Below are positions 12,631-20,644 of a stretch of 20,946 bases of DNA, piece after piece (within the stretch, counting starts at the first letter, position 1; each line of letters begins with the position of its first letter). A program made the translations under genes and the position numbers. The notes below the pieces were generated by a model. The model did not search any database, was not told where the DNA came from, and worked only from the letters and a program-made list of their open reading frames with translations. Origin of the DNA: Bacteroidota bacterium (GTDB taxonomy: Bacteria; Bacteroidota; Bacteroidia; Flavobacteriales; Weeksellaceae); the NCBI GenBank assembly GCA_023426625.1, contig JAFAAJ010000227.1, positions 1 to 20,946 on the forward strand, given 5' to 3'.

Positions 12631-14823
12631 TTAATTTCCCAGTTCCAATTGATTTTTTACCAGTCTGTAATATTCTCCTTTCAGAGCGACTAACTCTGTA
12701 TGGTTTCCTTCTTCCACTACTTTCCCTTTATCTAAAACGATGATTTTATCAGCATGTTTTACGGTTGAAAGCCGGTGAGCAATAACAATAGCTGTTTTAC
12801 CTTTAAAGAACTGCTCAAGATTTTCCATGATTATCCTTTCATTGTTTGCATCTAAAGCAGAGGTTGCTTCATCAAAGAAAATGTATTCCGGGGATTTGTA
12901 AACGGCCCTTGCAATGAATAATCTCTGTTTCTGTCCGCCACTTACACCCACTCCTTCATTTCCTATTTTCGTGTTGTAACTTAAGGGTAAACTTTCAATA
13001 AAATCTTTAATGTTGGCAATCTCAACTGCTTTTCTCAGCTTTTGTTTATCAATATAATCTTCACCTACAGCAATATTATTGGCGATCGTATCATTGAAGA
13101 TATAACCTTCCTGCATCACAACCCCGCAATGATCCCTCCAGTTTCTTGGTGAAATATTTTTAAGCAGGGTATTTCCTAATCTGATCTCTCCTTCAGTGGG
13201 CTCATAAAACTTCATCAGTAATTTCAGAAGAGTAGTTTTTCCGCTTCCACTGGCTCCAACAATAGCAGTTGTTTTCTGATAAGGGATCGTTAAATTCAAA
13301 TTTTCAAATACAAAGGAATCTGAACCGATGTATCTGAACGAAACATTGTTGATTTCGATGTCTTTCTGAGGTATTTCAGAGGCGTATTGTTCTTCTTTGT
13401 TTTCCTCGTCTTCCTTATCATGGATCTCACCTAGTCTTTCCAGTGAAATTTTGGCATCCTGAGTCTGCTTGATAAAATCAATAAGCTGTAATAAAGGGCT
13501 GTTCAGCTGACCGATGATATACTGAACGGAAAGCATCATCCCGAGAGTAAGATTTCCGCTGAGAACAAGTTTTGCAGAAAGGAAACTCACCAGAATATCT
13601 TTCATCTGGTTGATAAAATTTCCTCCCACGGATTGCCATTGCTCCAGCGAAAGGGATTTGATTCTGATCTTGAATAGTTTTACCTGCAGGAATTCCCAGT
13701 CCCAACGCTTTTGCTTTTCAGCATTGTGCATTTTGATTTCCTGCATCCCGTTGATCAGCTCAATGACCTTACTTTGTTCCTGAGAAACCTGTGAAAACCT
13801 TTTATAATCCAGCTCTTTTCTCTTTTTAAGAAAGAAACTGATCCAGCCCACATACATCAAAGCACCGATTAAATACACAATAAATAATCTGTAATCATAA
13901 AATAGCAAAACAATACTGAAAATGATCAGATTGACTAATGAAAACAGGGTGTTCAGCGATGAGCTGGTAAGCAGTTGCTCGATCCTGTGATGATCATTGA
14001 TCCTCTGCATAATGTCTCCTGTCATTCTGGTATCAAAGAAACTGATAGGCAGCTTCATTAGCTTGATAAAGAAATCGGAGATAATCGAAATATTGATCCT
14101 TGCAGACAGGTGAAGCAGGATCCAGCTTCGGATGACCTCAATTCCCATTCTTCCGATGAATAGCATGACTTGGGCTAACAAAACCAGATAAATGAAATTC
14201 AGATCCTGATTTTGTATCCCGACATCCACAATACTCTGGGTAAGGAAAGGGAATATCAATGAGAGTAAACTCCCTGCTAAAAGTCCGACCGCCAGCTGAA
14301 TGACCAGGGATTTATATTTCAGCAGATATTTTGATAGAAAAGTGAAGCTGGCTTTGCTTTCGTGATCATCAAATTCTGTTTTGAAAAAAGCAGGGGTCGT
14401 TTCCAGGATCAATGCGATTCCTTCTTCTGTGTTTTCATTGGCATTTTCGCCGATCCAGGCTTTAATGAATTCTTCTTTGTTATAGGTGATGAGTCCGTAA
14501 CTGGGATCAGAAATATATACTTTCTCGTTTTTATCAATTTTATAGACAACGACAAAGTGGTTTTTATTCCAATGAACAATACACGGAAAAGGAACCTCGG
14601 AAGTAAGGGTATTAAAATCTATCTGAACTCCCAATGACCTGAAACCGAGATCTTCTGCCGCATCACTTAATCCTAACAAACTGCTTCCTTCCCGTGTTGT
14701 TTCTGAGAGGTTACGGATCTGCTGCAGGGAAATACTTTTGCCGTAATATTTGCTCACAATTCTCAGGCAGGTAGGACCACAGTCTTTGGCATCGGGCTGT
14801 TTATAAAATGGGAATTTTTTCAA
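12631..14823 (-). CDS. C39 peptidase-domain ABC transporter (leader-cleaving peptide exporter)
   Basis: A 730-aa bifunctional exporter. The N-terminal cysteine protease of family C39 (about 1-130) has Q9, catalytic C15 in KDCGPTCL, H89 in NKNHFVVVY and D106 in YISDPS, all intact, so it should cut precursor peptides after a double-glycine-type leader. A six-helix ABC membrane domain (about 160-440) follows, then the ATPase: Walker A GASGSGKT (about 523-530), signature VSGGQKQR, Walker B YIFFDEATSALD and the H-loop AHRLST. It works as a dimer in the inner membrane with the HlyD-type protein downstream. Its start is 15 bp after a hairpin with T run (14839-14863), so its expression may be attenuated. 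With GwsS nearby, the expected cargo is a modified peptide of the grasp-with-spasm type. Confidence 0.95.
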   Translation of the reverse strand: MKKFPFYKQPDAKDCGPTCLRIVSKYYGKSISLQQIRNLSETTREGSSLLGLSDAAEDLGFRSLGVQIDFNTLTSEVPFPCIVHWNKNHFVVVYKIDKNEKVYISDPSYGLITYNKEEFIKAWIGENANENTEEGIALILETTPAFFKTEFDDHESKASFTFLSKYLLKYKSLVIQLAVGLLAGSLLSLIFPFLTQSIVDVGIQNQDLNFIYLVLLAQVMLFIGRMGIEVIRSWILLHLSARINISIISDFFIKLMKLPISFFDTRMTGDIMQRINDHHRIEQLLTSSSLNTLFSLVNLIIFSIVLLFYDYRLFIVYLIGALMYVGWISFFLKKRKELDYKRFSQVSQEQSKVIELINGMQEIKMHNAEKQKRWDWEFLQVKLFKIRIKSLSLEQWQSVGGNFINQMKDILVSFLSAKLVLSGNLTLGMMLSVQYIIGQLNSPLLQLIDFIKQTQDAKISLERLGEIHDKEDEENKEEQYASEIPQKDIEINNVSFRYIGSDSFVFENLNLTIPYQKTTAIVGASGSGKTTLLKLLMKFYEPTEGEIRLGNTLLKNISPRNWRDHCGVVMQEGYIFNDTIANNIAVGEDYIDKQKLRKAVEIANIKDFIESLPLSYNTKIGNEGVGVSGGQKQRLFIARAVYKSPEYIFFDEATSALDANNERIIMENLEQFFKGKTAIVIAHRLSTVKHADKIIVLDKGKVVEEGNHTELVALKGEYYRLVKNQLELGN

Positions 14824-14838
14824 AACGTATATTTATTT

Positions 14839-14863
14839 AAAAAAGTCGCCAGATCATGACGAC
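14839..14863 (-). terminator. hairpin with T run just before the ABC exporter start
   Basis: On the minus strand GTCGTCA (14863-14857) pairs with TGGCGAC (14851-14845), with one T-G pair, around a 5-nt loop, then TTTTTT (14844-14839). The ABC start is 15 bp later, leaving no room for a promoter between, so this is either an attenuator in the ABC leader or a terminator with read-through. The nearest promoter-like box is TAAATTTC (14885-14878, one mismatch). Confidence 0.65.
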
Positions 14864-14931
14864 ATTTCTAATTTAGTGAAATTTAAATTAATTTTTAATT
14901 TTTCCTAAGATAGAGATTTTTCCTCTTACAC

Positions 14932-16446
14932 TCAGCTATTTTCAAATTCATCATCTTCTATAAGATCATCAATAAAATACCAGATATCTTCACGGTCATA
15001 TTTATCCGGAAACTGATGTCCGTTGATCAGAATAATAGGTGTGAAGTTTAAGCCTGCATTTCCGTTCTCCTGTGTCATTTGTATAATGGGGGAAAGATCT
15101 TCAGATGCAGAGCGATTTGCCATTTCTGCAATTTTAGCCTCATCTCTGTTTTCGAACCAGCTTTCTACGGCATGCATGAAATTTTCTTCAGAATTGTTCT
15201 TGTAGATGCTGATAAAATCCGAGATCAGTCCGGTGTATTTTTCCGTTGCTTTTTCGGGCATGTAATTAAATCTGATCTGAACAGAGATCTCCGAAGAATA
15301 TTTTTTGAGAATAGAATCAACAATATGATGTGCTTCTTTGCAAAACCCGCAGTATGGGTTGGAAACAACGGCAATATGTAGTTTGGGTTCTTTTGCTCCT
15401 AATAAAAATGTGTGGTTATTCTGAAAAGTAATTTTTTGACTCTCTAAAAGCTCTCTTTTAAACAACTCATAATTCCTTTTGAATCTTAAATTCTTGGAGT
15501 TTGATTTTTTTAAGGTTTCTTTTTCAGTAAGGAGATTGTTTAATGATAGTAAGGCAGAAAAAATAATTATCCATAGAATTGCTGTTAACAATAAGGTTGG
15601 AAGATTAAAATAAAGAAGATCGAAAAAGAAAGAAGTTATCAGAAGCTGACCAATCAATATACCAATAATCAATAGACATATTTTACAAAAAGTCTTCTCT
15701 ACAAAAGCTTGAATGTAAATTGAATAACCAATGGCAAGAACAGAAACTATTGCAAAGCCTTTAATAATGTAAGCCGTTGTCGGCAAAAATAATCCCAATA
15801 CTGAAATACAGACAAAATATACTAATGAGAGATCTGAAAATTTTAATCCTAAAAGGCTTGTTTTGTCCTGGGTAATGATCTTGTCGCATGAATTCACAGT
15901 TTCTACTGCGGAAGTGTCTCCACAAATACTGCCGATCACCGGAGAAGCATTTCCAAATTTTTGATTGAAAATTTCCAAAGAGATGTATACTCCGATCAAG
16001 GAAAGCATGTTGAAGATCGTTTCATACCAAGCCAGATTAAGAATGGAATATAAAATGTTAAGTCCAAATGCTGCATATGCAAAAGGCTTGAAACTTATGG
16101 TCGTTTTATGGTCTGCTTTTTCATCTTTTTCAAACAGAAGAACAAAGTCTGAGGATTTATTATGAAGTTCTTCTTTATTGAGATTTTTGGTTTTATCCGA
16201 AAAAACAGAATAATTATTTCCTGTTTTTTTTACCAATGAAAAGGAATCATCTACAATAGCAATAAATTCTTCAGGCAGCTCATCCCAATATTCTTTATCC
16301 AGTTCATAAGCATCATTTCTAACTCCCATGAAATTTAACGTATCACTAAAAGCCAAAGCAGAAGGATAGTTGGGATGAGAATTGAACTGGAATAAAAATT
16401 CCTGCTTATCAAGTTTCAGGTAATGAAGAAGTTTATCGAACGCCAT
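14932..16446 (-). CDS. C39-like / VKOR / thioredoxin-fold disulfide-forming membrane enzyme
   Basis: A 504-aa multidomain protein. Residues about 1-90 resemble the C39-peptidase fold but without the catalytic Cys (starts MAFDKLLHYLKLDK, then SHPNYPSALAFSDTLNFMGV). A vitamin K epoxide reductase-type membrane domain (about 120-300, several helices) has loop cysteines C175 and C187 and the redox pair CKIC (C254-C257). The C-terminal DsbA-like thioredoxin domain (about 345-490) has the active site CGFC (C366-C369) and the segment LNFTPIILING with the cis-proline. VKOR-Trx fusions form disulfides in exported proteins, passing electrons to quinone. It precedes the C39 exporter on the same strand, so it may oxidise cysteines of the exported peptide or of locus proteins. 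All redox pairs are intact. VKOR and thioredoxin parts are firm; the N-terminal C39-like reading is less so. Confidence 0.9.
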   Translation of the reverse strand: MAFDKLLHYLKLDKQEFLFQFNSHPNYPSALAFSDTLNFMGVRNDAYELDKEYWDELPEEFIAIVDDSFSLVKKTGNNYSVFSDKTKNLNKEELHNKSSDFVLLFEKDEKADHKTTISFKPFAYAAFGLNILYSILNLAWYETIFNMLSLIGVYISLEIFNQKFGNASPVIGSICGDTSAVETVNSCDKIITQDKTSLLGLKFSDLSLVYFVCISVLGLFLPTTAYIIKGFAIVSVLAIGYSIYIQAFVEKTFCKICLLIIGILIGQLLITSFFFDLLYFNLPTLLLTAILWIIIFSALLSLNNLLTEKETLKKSNSKNLRFKRNYELFKRELLESQKITFQNNHTFLLGAKEPKLHIAVVSNPYCGFCKEAHHIVDSILKKYSSEISVQIRFNYMPEKATEKYTGLISDFISIYKNNSEENFMHAVESWFENRDEAKIAEMANRSASEDLSPIIQMTQENGNAGLNFTPIILINGHQFPDKYDREDIWYFIDDLIEDDEFENS

Positions 16447-16571
16447 GGTAATATTTTTAACTAAAATACGGAGATGTTTGAAAATAACAAATATTTTTTC
16501 TTTTAATAGTGATATAATTTAAAGAGATTGGGGTTACTCAGAATTATAAATTTTCAGTATGGATATGAATA

Positions 16572-17090
16572 TTATGGTTCTAAACCAGCCATTTCTTGAG
16601 ATAAGTGGAATTCATAAGTTTCATGTGTGTCTTTATAAAATTGTTTAAACTTACCGAGGAACAAATAATTTGTATGGTTAACTGTAAAGTACCTTTTATA
16701 AATCTTTTTCGCGCCCGATCTGTCGTTTTCTTTAAAGCATTTTACTTTAGCTTGATAAAGAGGAACAGTTACGGTGTCATTTCTCTGAATTGCTTTTAGA
16801 GGTATCTCTTTTACTATGAACAAGCTGTAAAAAGCATTTTTTCCTTTTCTTAGATCTTTTTCTTTTCTAAGCTGCTGTGAATATGACAGTATAAGTTTCC
16901 CTTTTTGCGAATGGAAAGTTCTTTTTTCTAAATGCCTGCCACCATAACTGTGAAGATTTACATGATAGTCCTTATTATGAAAAACCTTGCTGTACCGTTC
17001 ATCATCTTTCTCTGAATTTGATACGGTCACATTATAGCTGGAACAGGACATTGCAAACATCAACAAGATTAAGTTTGATATTTTTTTCAT
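16572..17090 (-). CDS. uncharacterised lipoprotein
   Basis: A 172-aa protein. A lipoprotein signal (MKKISNLILLMFAMSC) places the lipid-bearing cysteine at residue 16, followed by SSYNVTVSNSEKDD. The rest is basic, with one more cysteine in AKVKCFKEND (about residue 116) and many aromatic residues; I recognise no domain. It lies between the GLPGLI gene (44 bp upstream) and the VKOR gene (125 bp downstream), on the same strand, so it may serve the export system or be a separate envelope lipoprotein. Confidence 0.65.
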   Translation of the reverse strand: MKKISNLILLMFAMSCSSYNVTVSNSEKDDERYSKVFHNKDYHVNLHSYGGRHLEKRTFHSQKGKLILSYSQQLRKEKDLRKGKNAFYSLFIVKEIPLKAIQRNDTVTVPLYQAKVKCFKENDRSGAKKIYKRYFTVNHTNYLFLGKFKQFYKDTHETYEFHLSQEMAGLEP

Positions 17091-17133
17091 TTTGTGTTTT
17101 TATGGTCTCAAATACGAATATCTTGCCAGTAAT

Positions 17134-17940
17134 TTAAGGAAACTTAACGGCTTTATCGAGTTCAATGGGGTTGTTATTCTCTTTAATATTTTTTTGTAAA
17201 GTTTTGGTAAGAGCCTTCAGATCCATTGATATTAAATTTCCATTGGAGTCAGCAACCTGATATTTTATGTTTCTGGTTTTAAGTTCAGCATAAGGATCAC
17301 TATAATAGTTGAGTTGCATTGTTTGGAAAGTTTCCCAATTGATTTCTTTTCCCTTTCTTAAATAAAACATATTGTTTTTATTTGAATTTTTAGTCATGGT
17401 CAGGCTGAAATCATAGTCAGATTGCTCATCAGAAATTTTAATAATTAATCCGGGTAAACCATGAAATATATAAGGTCCTTCCTGCAGAGGAATACTTTGA
17501 GTAAACCAAGCTGTCCAATTTCTTCCTCCATATTTCAAAGTAGCTTTCTGACAATCTATATCTCCGATCTTCGCCTTTTCGGGTAATATTTCCCATTCTA
17601 AGCTTTCATAGATTCGGATGAAGTAGTGATCATTGTATTGCGTTGTGAATGATCTTACAATGTCCATTTTTGCCAGATTTTTCTGCACATAGATTTGATT
17701 GGAGAATACTGGGTTTTTACCCAATCCAAAACCTGTTTTCTCTGTTAAAGAATCGGATTTCCTGTCTGTTTTTGAACGGAAAACGGATTGTTTGCCTAAC
17801 ACATCAAGATAATAATCTTCGGATAAGAAAACTTCTTTTTCAGGACTAGGTTTGTATTTAAGATGATAAACAAAAGTTACATTTTGTGCTGCTACAAAAC
17901 AGGAAATAATGGAGAACCAAAAGAAAAGTAGTTTTTTCAT
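17134..17940 (-). CDS. GLPGLI family protein (copy A)
   Basis: A 268-aa secreted protein. A signal peptide (to about residue 19, ending VAAQ) precedes a beta-rich GLPGLI-family domain. Its signature is HGLPGLIIKISD (motif at 161-166), preceded by GDIDCQKATLKYGGRNWTAWFT (C130) and PLQEGPYIF and ending NNPIELDKAVKFP. The family is confined mostly to Bacteroidota, has unknown function and often lies beside grasp-with-spasm peptide maturases, which is the case here. It is 53 bp downstream of copy B. Copies A and B are more like each other (shared GGRxWTAWFT, QxGPY.FHGLPGLI.KISDE.SDYDF) than either is to copy C, suggesting a recent duplication. No catalytic site is evident. Confidence 0.92.
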   Translation of the reverse strand: MKKLLFFWFSIISCFVAAQNVTFVYHLKYKPSPEKEVFLSEDYYLDVLGKQSVFRSKTDRKSDSLTEKTGFGLGKNPVFSNQIYVQKNLAKMDIVRSFTTQYNDHYFIRIYESLEWEILPEKAKIGDIDCQKATLKYGGRNWTAWFTQSIPLQEGPYIFHGLPGLIIKISDEQSDYDFSLTMTKNSNKNNMFYLRKGKEINWETFQTMQLNYYSDPYAELKTRNIKYQVADSNGNLISMDLKALTKTLQKNIKENNNPIELDKAVKFP

Positions 17941-17993
17941 AAGCTGTGTTTTTATGATGATAAAAGTGAAGCCTATCTATTGAAGAAGGAACT

Positions 17994-18824
17994 TCAATAT
18001 TTATAATTTTCATAATCGAGGATGTAGTTTAATTCAATAGGATTGTTTTTTTCACGTATTCTATTCTGAATATTCTTTTTCATTTCCTTAATATCTGTTT
18101 TTATAATATTTCCACTTTCATCATAGGTTTTTATTTCAGATTTATTAATCATTACTAATGGATCACTATAAAAGGTTCTTTGAAGTTTTTGAAAATCTTT
18201 CCAACTGATTTGCTTTTGAGATTTCGGAGGATATAATTCTTTCCATTTAAAATCCGATATTTCGATTAACTCAAAATCGTAATCTGAATTTTCATCCGAT
18301 ATTTTAACGATGAGCCCTGGAAGTCCATGAAATACATATGGACCGTCTTGAACAGTAATTTCATTTGTGAACCATGCTGTCCATATTCTTCCTCCATATT
18401 CTACTTTTGCTTTCTGACAGTTGTAATCACCAATCTTCATTTTATCTTCTAAGACCGTCCAATGAAATTGATCCTCAATTCTTATTGAATATATACTATG
18501 AACTAGAGGCACGAAAATATACTTGTAAATTTGATTTTTCTCAAGGTTTTTCAAAACGTATAGTTGCTTATTATTATATTCCATATCGAATCCTTCTCCC
18601 CATCCTCTTTTTGCTGCTAATGAATCAGAAATACGGAATTTATCTGATCTGAATACTGATTTAGTGTATTTAGTATCCAAATAAAAAATAATTTTTTCGG
18701 TTATTGAGTCTTTTATCAAGGGTTTATATTTAAGTTCGTAGATAAAACTGGAATGTTGAGCTTTTATTAAAATAAAATTTGAAATTAAGAACAGTAATGC
18801 GTAAAAAGATTTTGAGTTTTTCAT
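17994..18824 (-). CDS. GLPGLI family protein (copy B)
   Basis: A 276-aa secreted protein. A signal peptide (to about residue 23, ending IKAQ) precedes the domain with YNCQKAKVEYGGRIWTAWFT (C136), GPYVFHGLPGLIVKISD (motif at 167-172) and the tail REKNNPIELNYI. The end differs from copies A and C: it has an extra DYENYKY instead of ending soon after NNPIEL. A fragment of a closely related gene lies at 19727-19811, immediately after copy C, so this paralog was once present in two places. Function unknown, as for the family. Confidence 0.92.
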   Translation of the reverse strand: MKNSKSFYALLFLISNFILIKAQHSSFIYELKYKPLIKDSITEKIIFYLDTKYTKSVFRSDKFRISDSLAAKRGWGEGFDMEYNNKQLYVLKNLEKNQIYKYIFVPLVHSIYSIRIEDQFHWTVLEDKMKIGDYNCQKAKVEYGGRIWTAWFTNEITVQDGPYVFHGLPGLIVKISDENSDYDFELIEISDFKWKELYPPKSQKQISWKDFQKLQRTFYSDPLVMINKSEIKTYDESGNIIKTDIKEMKKNIQNRIREKNNPIELNYILDYENYKY

Positions 18825-18854
18825 ATTTTTTAATTTACCGTCGATACTATTTTA

Positions 18855-18910
18855 AACAGGCTCTGTAATACTATGCTTGTAACAGGTTAAGAAAAAGGAT
18901 CATAAGTTTC
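18855..18910 (-). pseudogene. remnant of a copy-C-type GLPGLI signal-peptide region
   Basis: On the minus strand it reads ILFLNLLQA, then a stop, then YYRAC, matching VLFLNLLQAQNYRV of copy C (about residues 15-28). The DNA of 18861-18900 is nearly identical to 20561-20600. Only the 5' part remains; the rest of the gene is missing. This marks the breakpoint of a rearrangement between paralogs. Confidence 0.75.
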
Positions 18911-19145
18911 AATATTCTTTTATATTTTATAAAAAAAGGTATAATCAATTATTCAAAAGCAACCCTTCTAAAGACTGTTCAAGGTATCTATTAATATTAT
19001 ATTTTGCTGTAGGTGGTTGTTTGCTGATTTGTACTACGTAGGTAAAAAAGATTCCATTTTTTTAAAAATAAACTCTTTTATTCTTTTATTATGTTTAATA
19101 TAATTATATGTTGTACCACTAATGCCTTTTTCACCATATGCAAGA
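18911..19145. other. AT-rich gene-free stretch between remnants
   Basis: All minus-strand frames are open only in short pieces. One reads GEKGISGTTYNYIKHNKRIK before a stop, HTH-like in look but too short to support. No hairpin terminator or strong promoter box was seen. It is probably decayed coding DNA from the transposase remnant or a lost locus gene. Confidence 0.35.
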
Positions 19146-19240
19146 ATTTAGGCTTCTCATTCTTTGCCATTCTCCAAAGTGTCATGCATAAAATCAATAC
19201 TCCACGTTACATTGAGAATAGGACGAAGTACTCATCTAAG
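19146..19240 (-). pseudogene. remnant of an IS3-family DDE transposase (OrfB)
   Basis: The minus strand reads ...VTWSIDFMHDTLENG, matching the conserved WS(M/I)DFM.D.L..G block around the first catalytic Asp of IS3-type transposases. After a frameshift at about 19163 the next block reads RMRSLN, like RRFRTLN of the family. Stops interrupt both sides and no inverted repeats were found. It is a dead fragment of about 30 codons. Confidence 0.7.
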
Positions 19241-19300
19241 AAAAACCTGTTTCGTTGACTTTCTATGAAAAGTCTTTTATTCTGAATCTAAATTTAAGAA

Positions 19301-19694
19301 TCATTTTTTCTTGAAAAAATCTTTTGTTATTTTGTTGCTATGCTTTAAACTGGGAAGACCAATTTTTTTCCTATTCCGATTAACTTCTACAGAATCCATT
19401 GTAGAGTTAATAGCACTAAACCCATATTTTGTACTTTTTTTCTCGACGAATACATGATGACTATCAAACATCATAGCATAACTGAGAGGAGGACAATCAC
19501 CGGATTTTTTCGGGGGATATTTCCTGAATAGTTTGCGGTATTTATGGATAGCTTTCTTGGGTTTATTGGCTATTCTGAAAATACTATCCAATATCATTTA
19601 CTTTGTTATAATAAGTAATATAATTAAGTTCTCTGTTTTTACAAGAACAAAAAAGAACTGTTAATAATGCAATAAAAAATGATCTACTTTTCAT
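19301..19694 (-). pseudogene. frameshifted lipoprotein gene
   Basis: The start at 19692-19694 gives MKSRSFFIALLTVLFCSC, a lipoprotein-type signal with lipobox-like FCSC (lipid Cys at about residue 18), then KNRELNYITYYNKVNDIG and a stop at 19584-19586. Removing one of the two G (plus strand CC, 19588-19589) joins this frame to the next: NDIDSIFRIANKPKKAIHKY, RKLFRKYPPKKSG and on to KITKDFFKKK with the stop at 19301-19303, about 130 codons in all. The second part alone would have no signal and no good start. I do not recognise the family; YPPK near the middle suggests an envelope lipoprotein of this locus. Either the gene is broken or the sequence has one extra base. Confidence 0.75.
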
Positions 19695-19726
19695 AACATA
19701 TAATTTAAAAGTCAAAAAATTCCACT

Positions 19727-19811
19727 CTGACTTGAATACTAATTTAGTGTATCTAGTATCCAAATAAAAAATAATTTTTCGGTTATTAAATTTATCAAGG
19801 GTTTATATTTT
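19727..19811 (-). pseudogene. remnant of a copy-B-type GLPGLI gene
   Basis: 85 bp very similar to 18645-18735, that is to residues about 30-60 of copy B, but with small deletions that break the frame (for example five instead of six T, and a loss near 19790). The match stops a few bases from the stop codon of copy C. With the remnant at 18855-18910 it shows that recombination between tandem GLPGLI paralogs built this region. Confidence 0.8.
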
Positions 19812-19816
19812 ATAGG

Positions 19817-20644
19817 TTATGGATATTGGATAGCTTCAGATAATTCTATCGGATTATTATTTTTCTTGATGTTTTTCTGTTCAGTTTTCGTGAGTTCATT
19901 ATAATCAGGTTTGAATTCTTTACCGTCTTCATCTTGCCAACGTACCTTTATATTGCCTGTTTTCATTTCCCGATATGGATCGTTATAGTGGTCTATAAGA
20001 ACTTTATTGAGTTGTTTTTTTGTTACATCTAAAGGCTTTGCAGATAAATAATTGATATCCGTGGTTTCATCTTTTTTTATCCCTGTAAAATTAAATTCAA
20101 AATTGTCTTTTAAATCTTTCATATAGACAATTAAACCCGGTAATCCATTAAAAATATATGGTCCTTCCTGTATAGCAATGTCTGGTGTAAACCAAATTTC
20201 CCAAATACGACCGGCATATTCAAGTGTGGCTTTCTGACAGGTGTAATTCTCAACTTTTTTAGTTTCATGACTAATTTTCCAATTAAAGTCAGGTGCGTTT
20301 TCTGAAGTTTTATAAAGATCTCTTAATAAAGAAGTGAATTTATAAAGTTTTTTTTCCTTATTGTCTTTTATAGTCATAAAATTATAGTCATACTTTTTCA
20401 AAGTTTTACCACCTGTTTTTTGTTTTTCAATAACTATAGAGTCATTGATGAATTGTTCCTGTGAATAAAACTTGGATTGATTATCTTTGATCAGCAAGAC
20501 CATATTCTTTTTTGTAGTTTCGAAATTTGATGAATCTTTTTTATAGGTCATTTGATAATATACTCTGTAATTCTGTGCTTGTAACAGATTAAGAAAAAGG
20601 ACTATGAACAAAGTCCCCATTTTCAATAGTTTTTTATATTCCAT
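19817..20644 (-). CDS. GLPGLI family protein (copy C), overlapping the SPASM maturase gene
   Basis: A 275-aa secreted protein. The start at 20642-20644 gives MEYKKLLKMG and a signal peptide to about residue 24 (LLQAQ); a second ATG at codon 9 could also serve. The domain has YTCQKATLEYAGRIWEIWFT (C136), QEGPYIFNGLPGLIVYMKD (motif at 167-172) and ends KNNNPIELSEAIQYP. The start codon overlaps the 3' end of gwsS by 11 bp, so the two are translationally coupled, which ties GLPGLI proteins to the peptide-maturation operon. Copy C is the most divergent of the three. Confidence 0.92.
   Translation of the reverse strand: MEYKKLLKMGTLFIVLFLNLLQAQNYRVYYQMTYKKDSSNFETTKKNMVLLIKDNQSKFYSQEQFINDSIVIEKQKTGGKTLKKYDYNFMTIKDNKEKKLYKFTSLLRDLYKTSENAPDFNWKISHETKKVENYTCQKATLEYAGRIWEIWFTPDIAIQEGPYIFNGLPGLIVYMKDLKDNFEFNFTGIKKDETTDINYLSAKPLDVTKKQLNKVLIDHYNDPYREMKTGNIKVRWQDEDGKEFKPDYNELTKTEQKNIKKNNNPIELSEAIQYP

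Noticed and set aside
18911..19145. Missing RiPP precursor gene in the gap between remnants
   Set aside because: Short open pieces exist in all frames, but none has a start, a double-glycine leader and a Cys- or Thr-rich core; AT-rich DNA explains them.
19301..19597. A separate 98-aa gene or peptide precursor with cysteine and Pro-Pro residues
   Set aside because: Its start directly follows an in-frame stop, and the sequence continues a lipoprotein frame across one extra base; it is better explained as the second half of a frameshifted gene.
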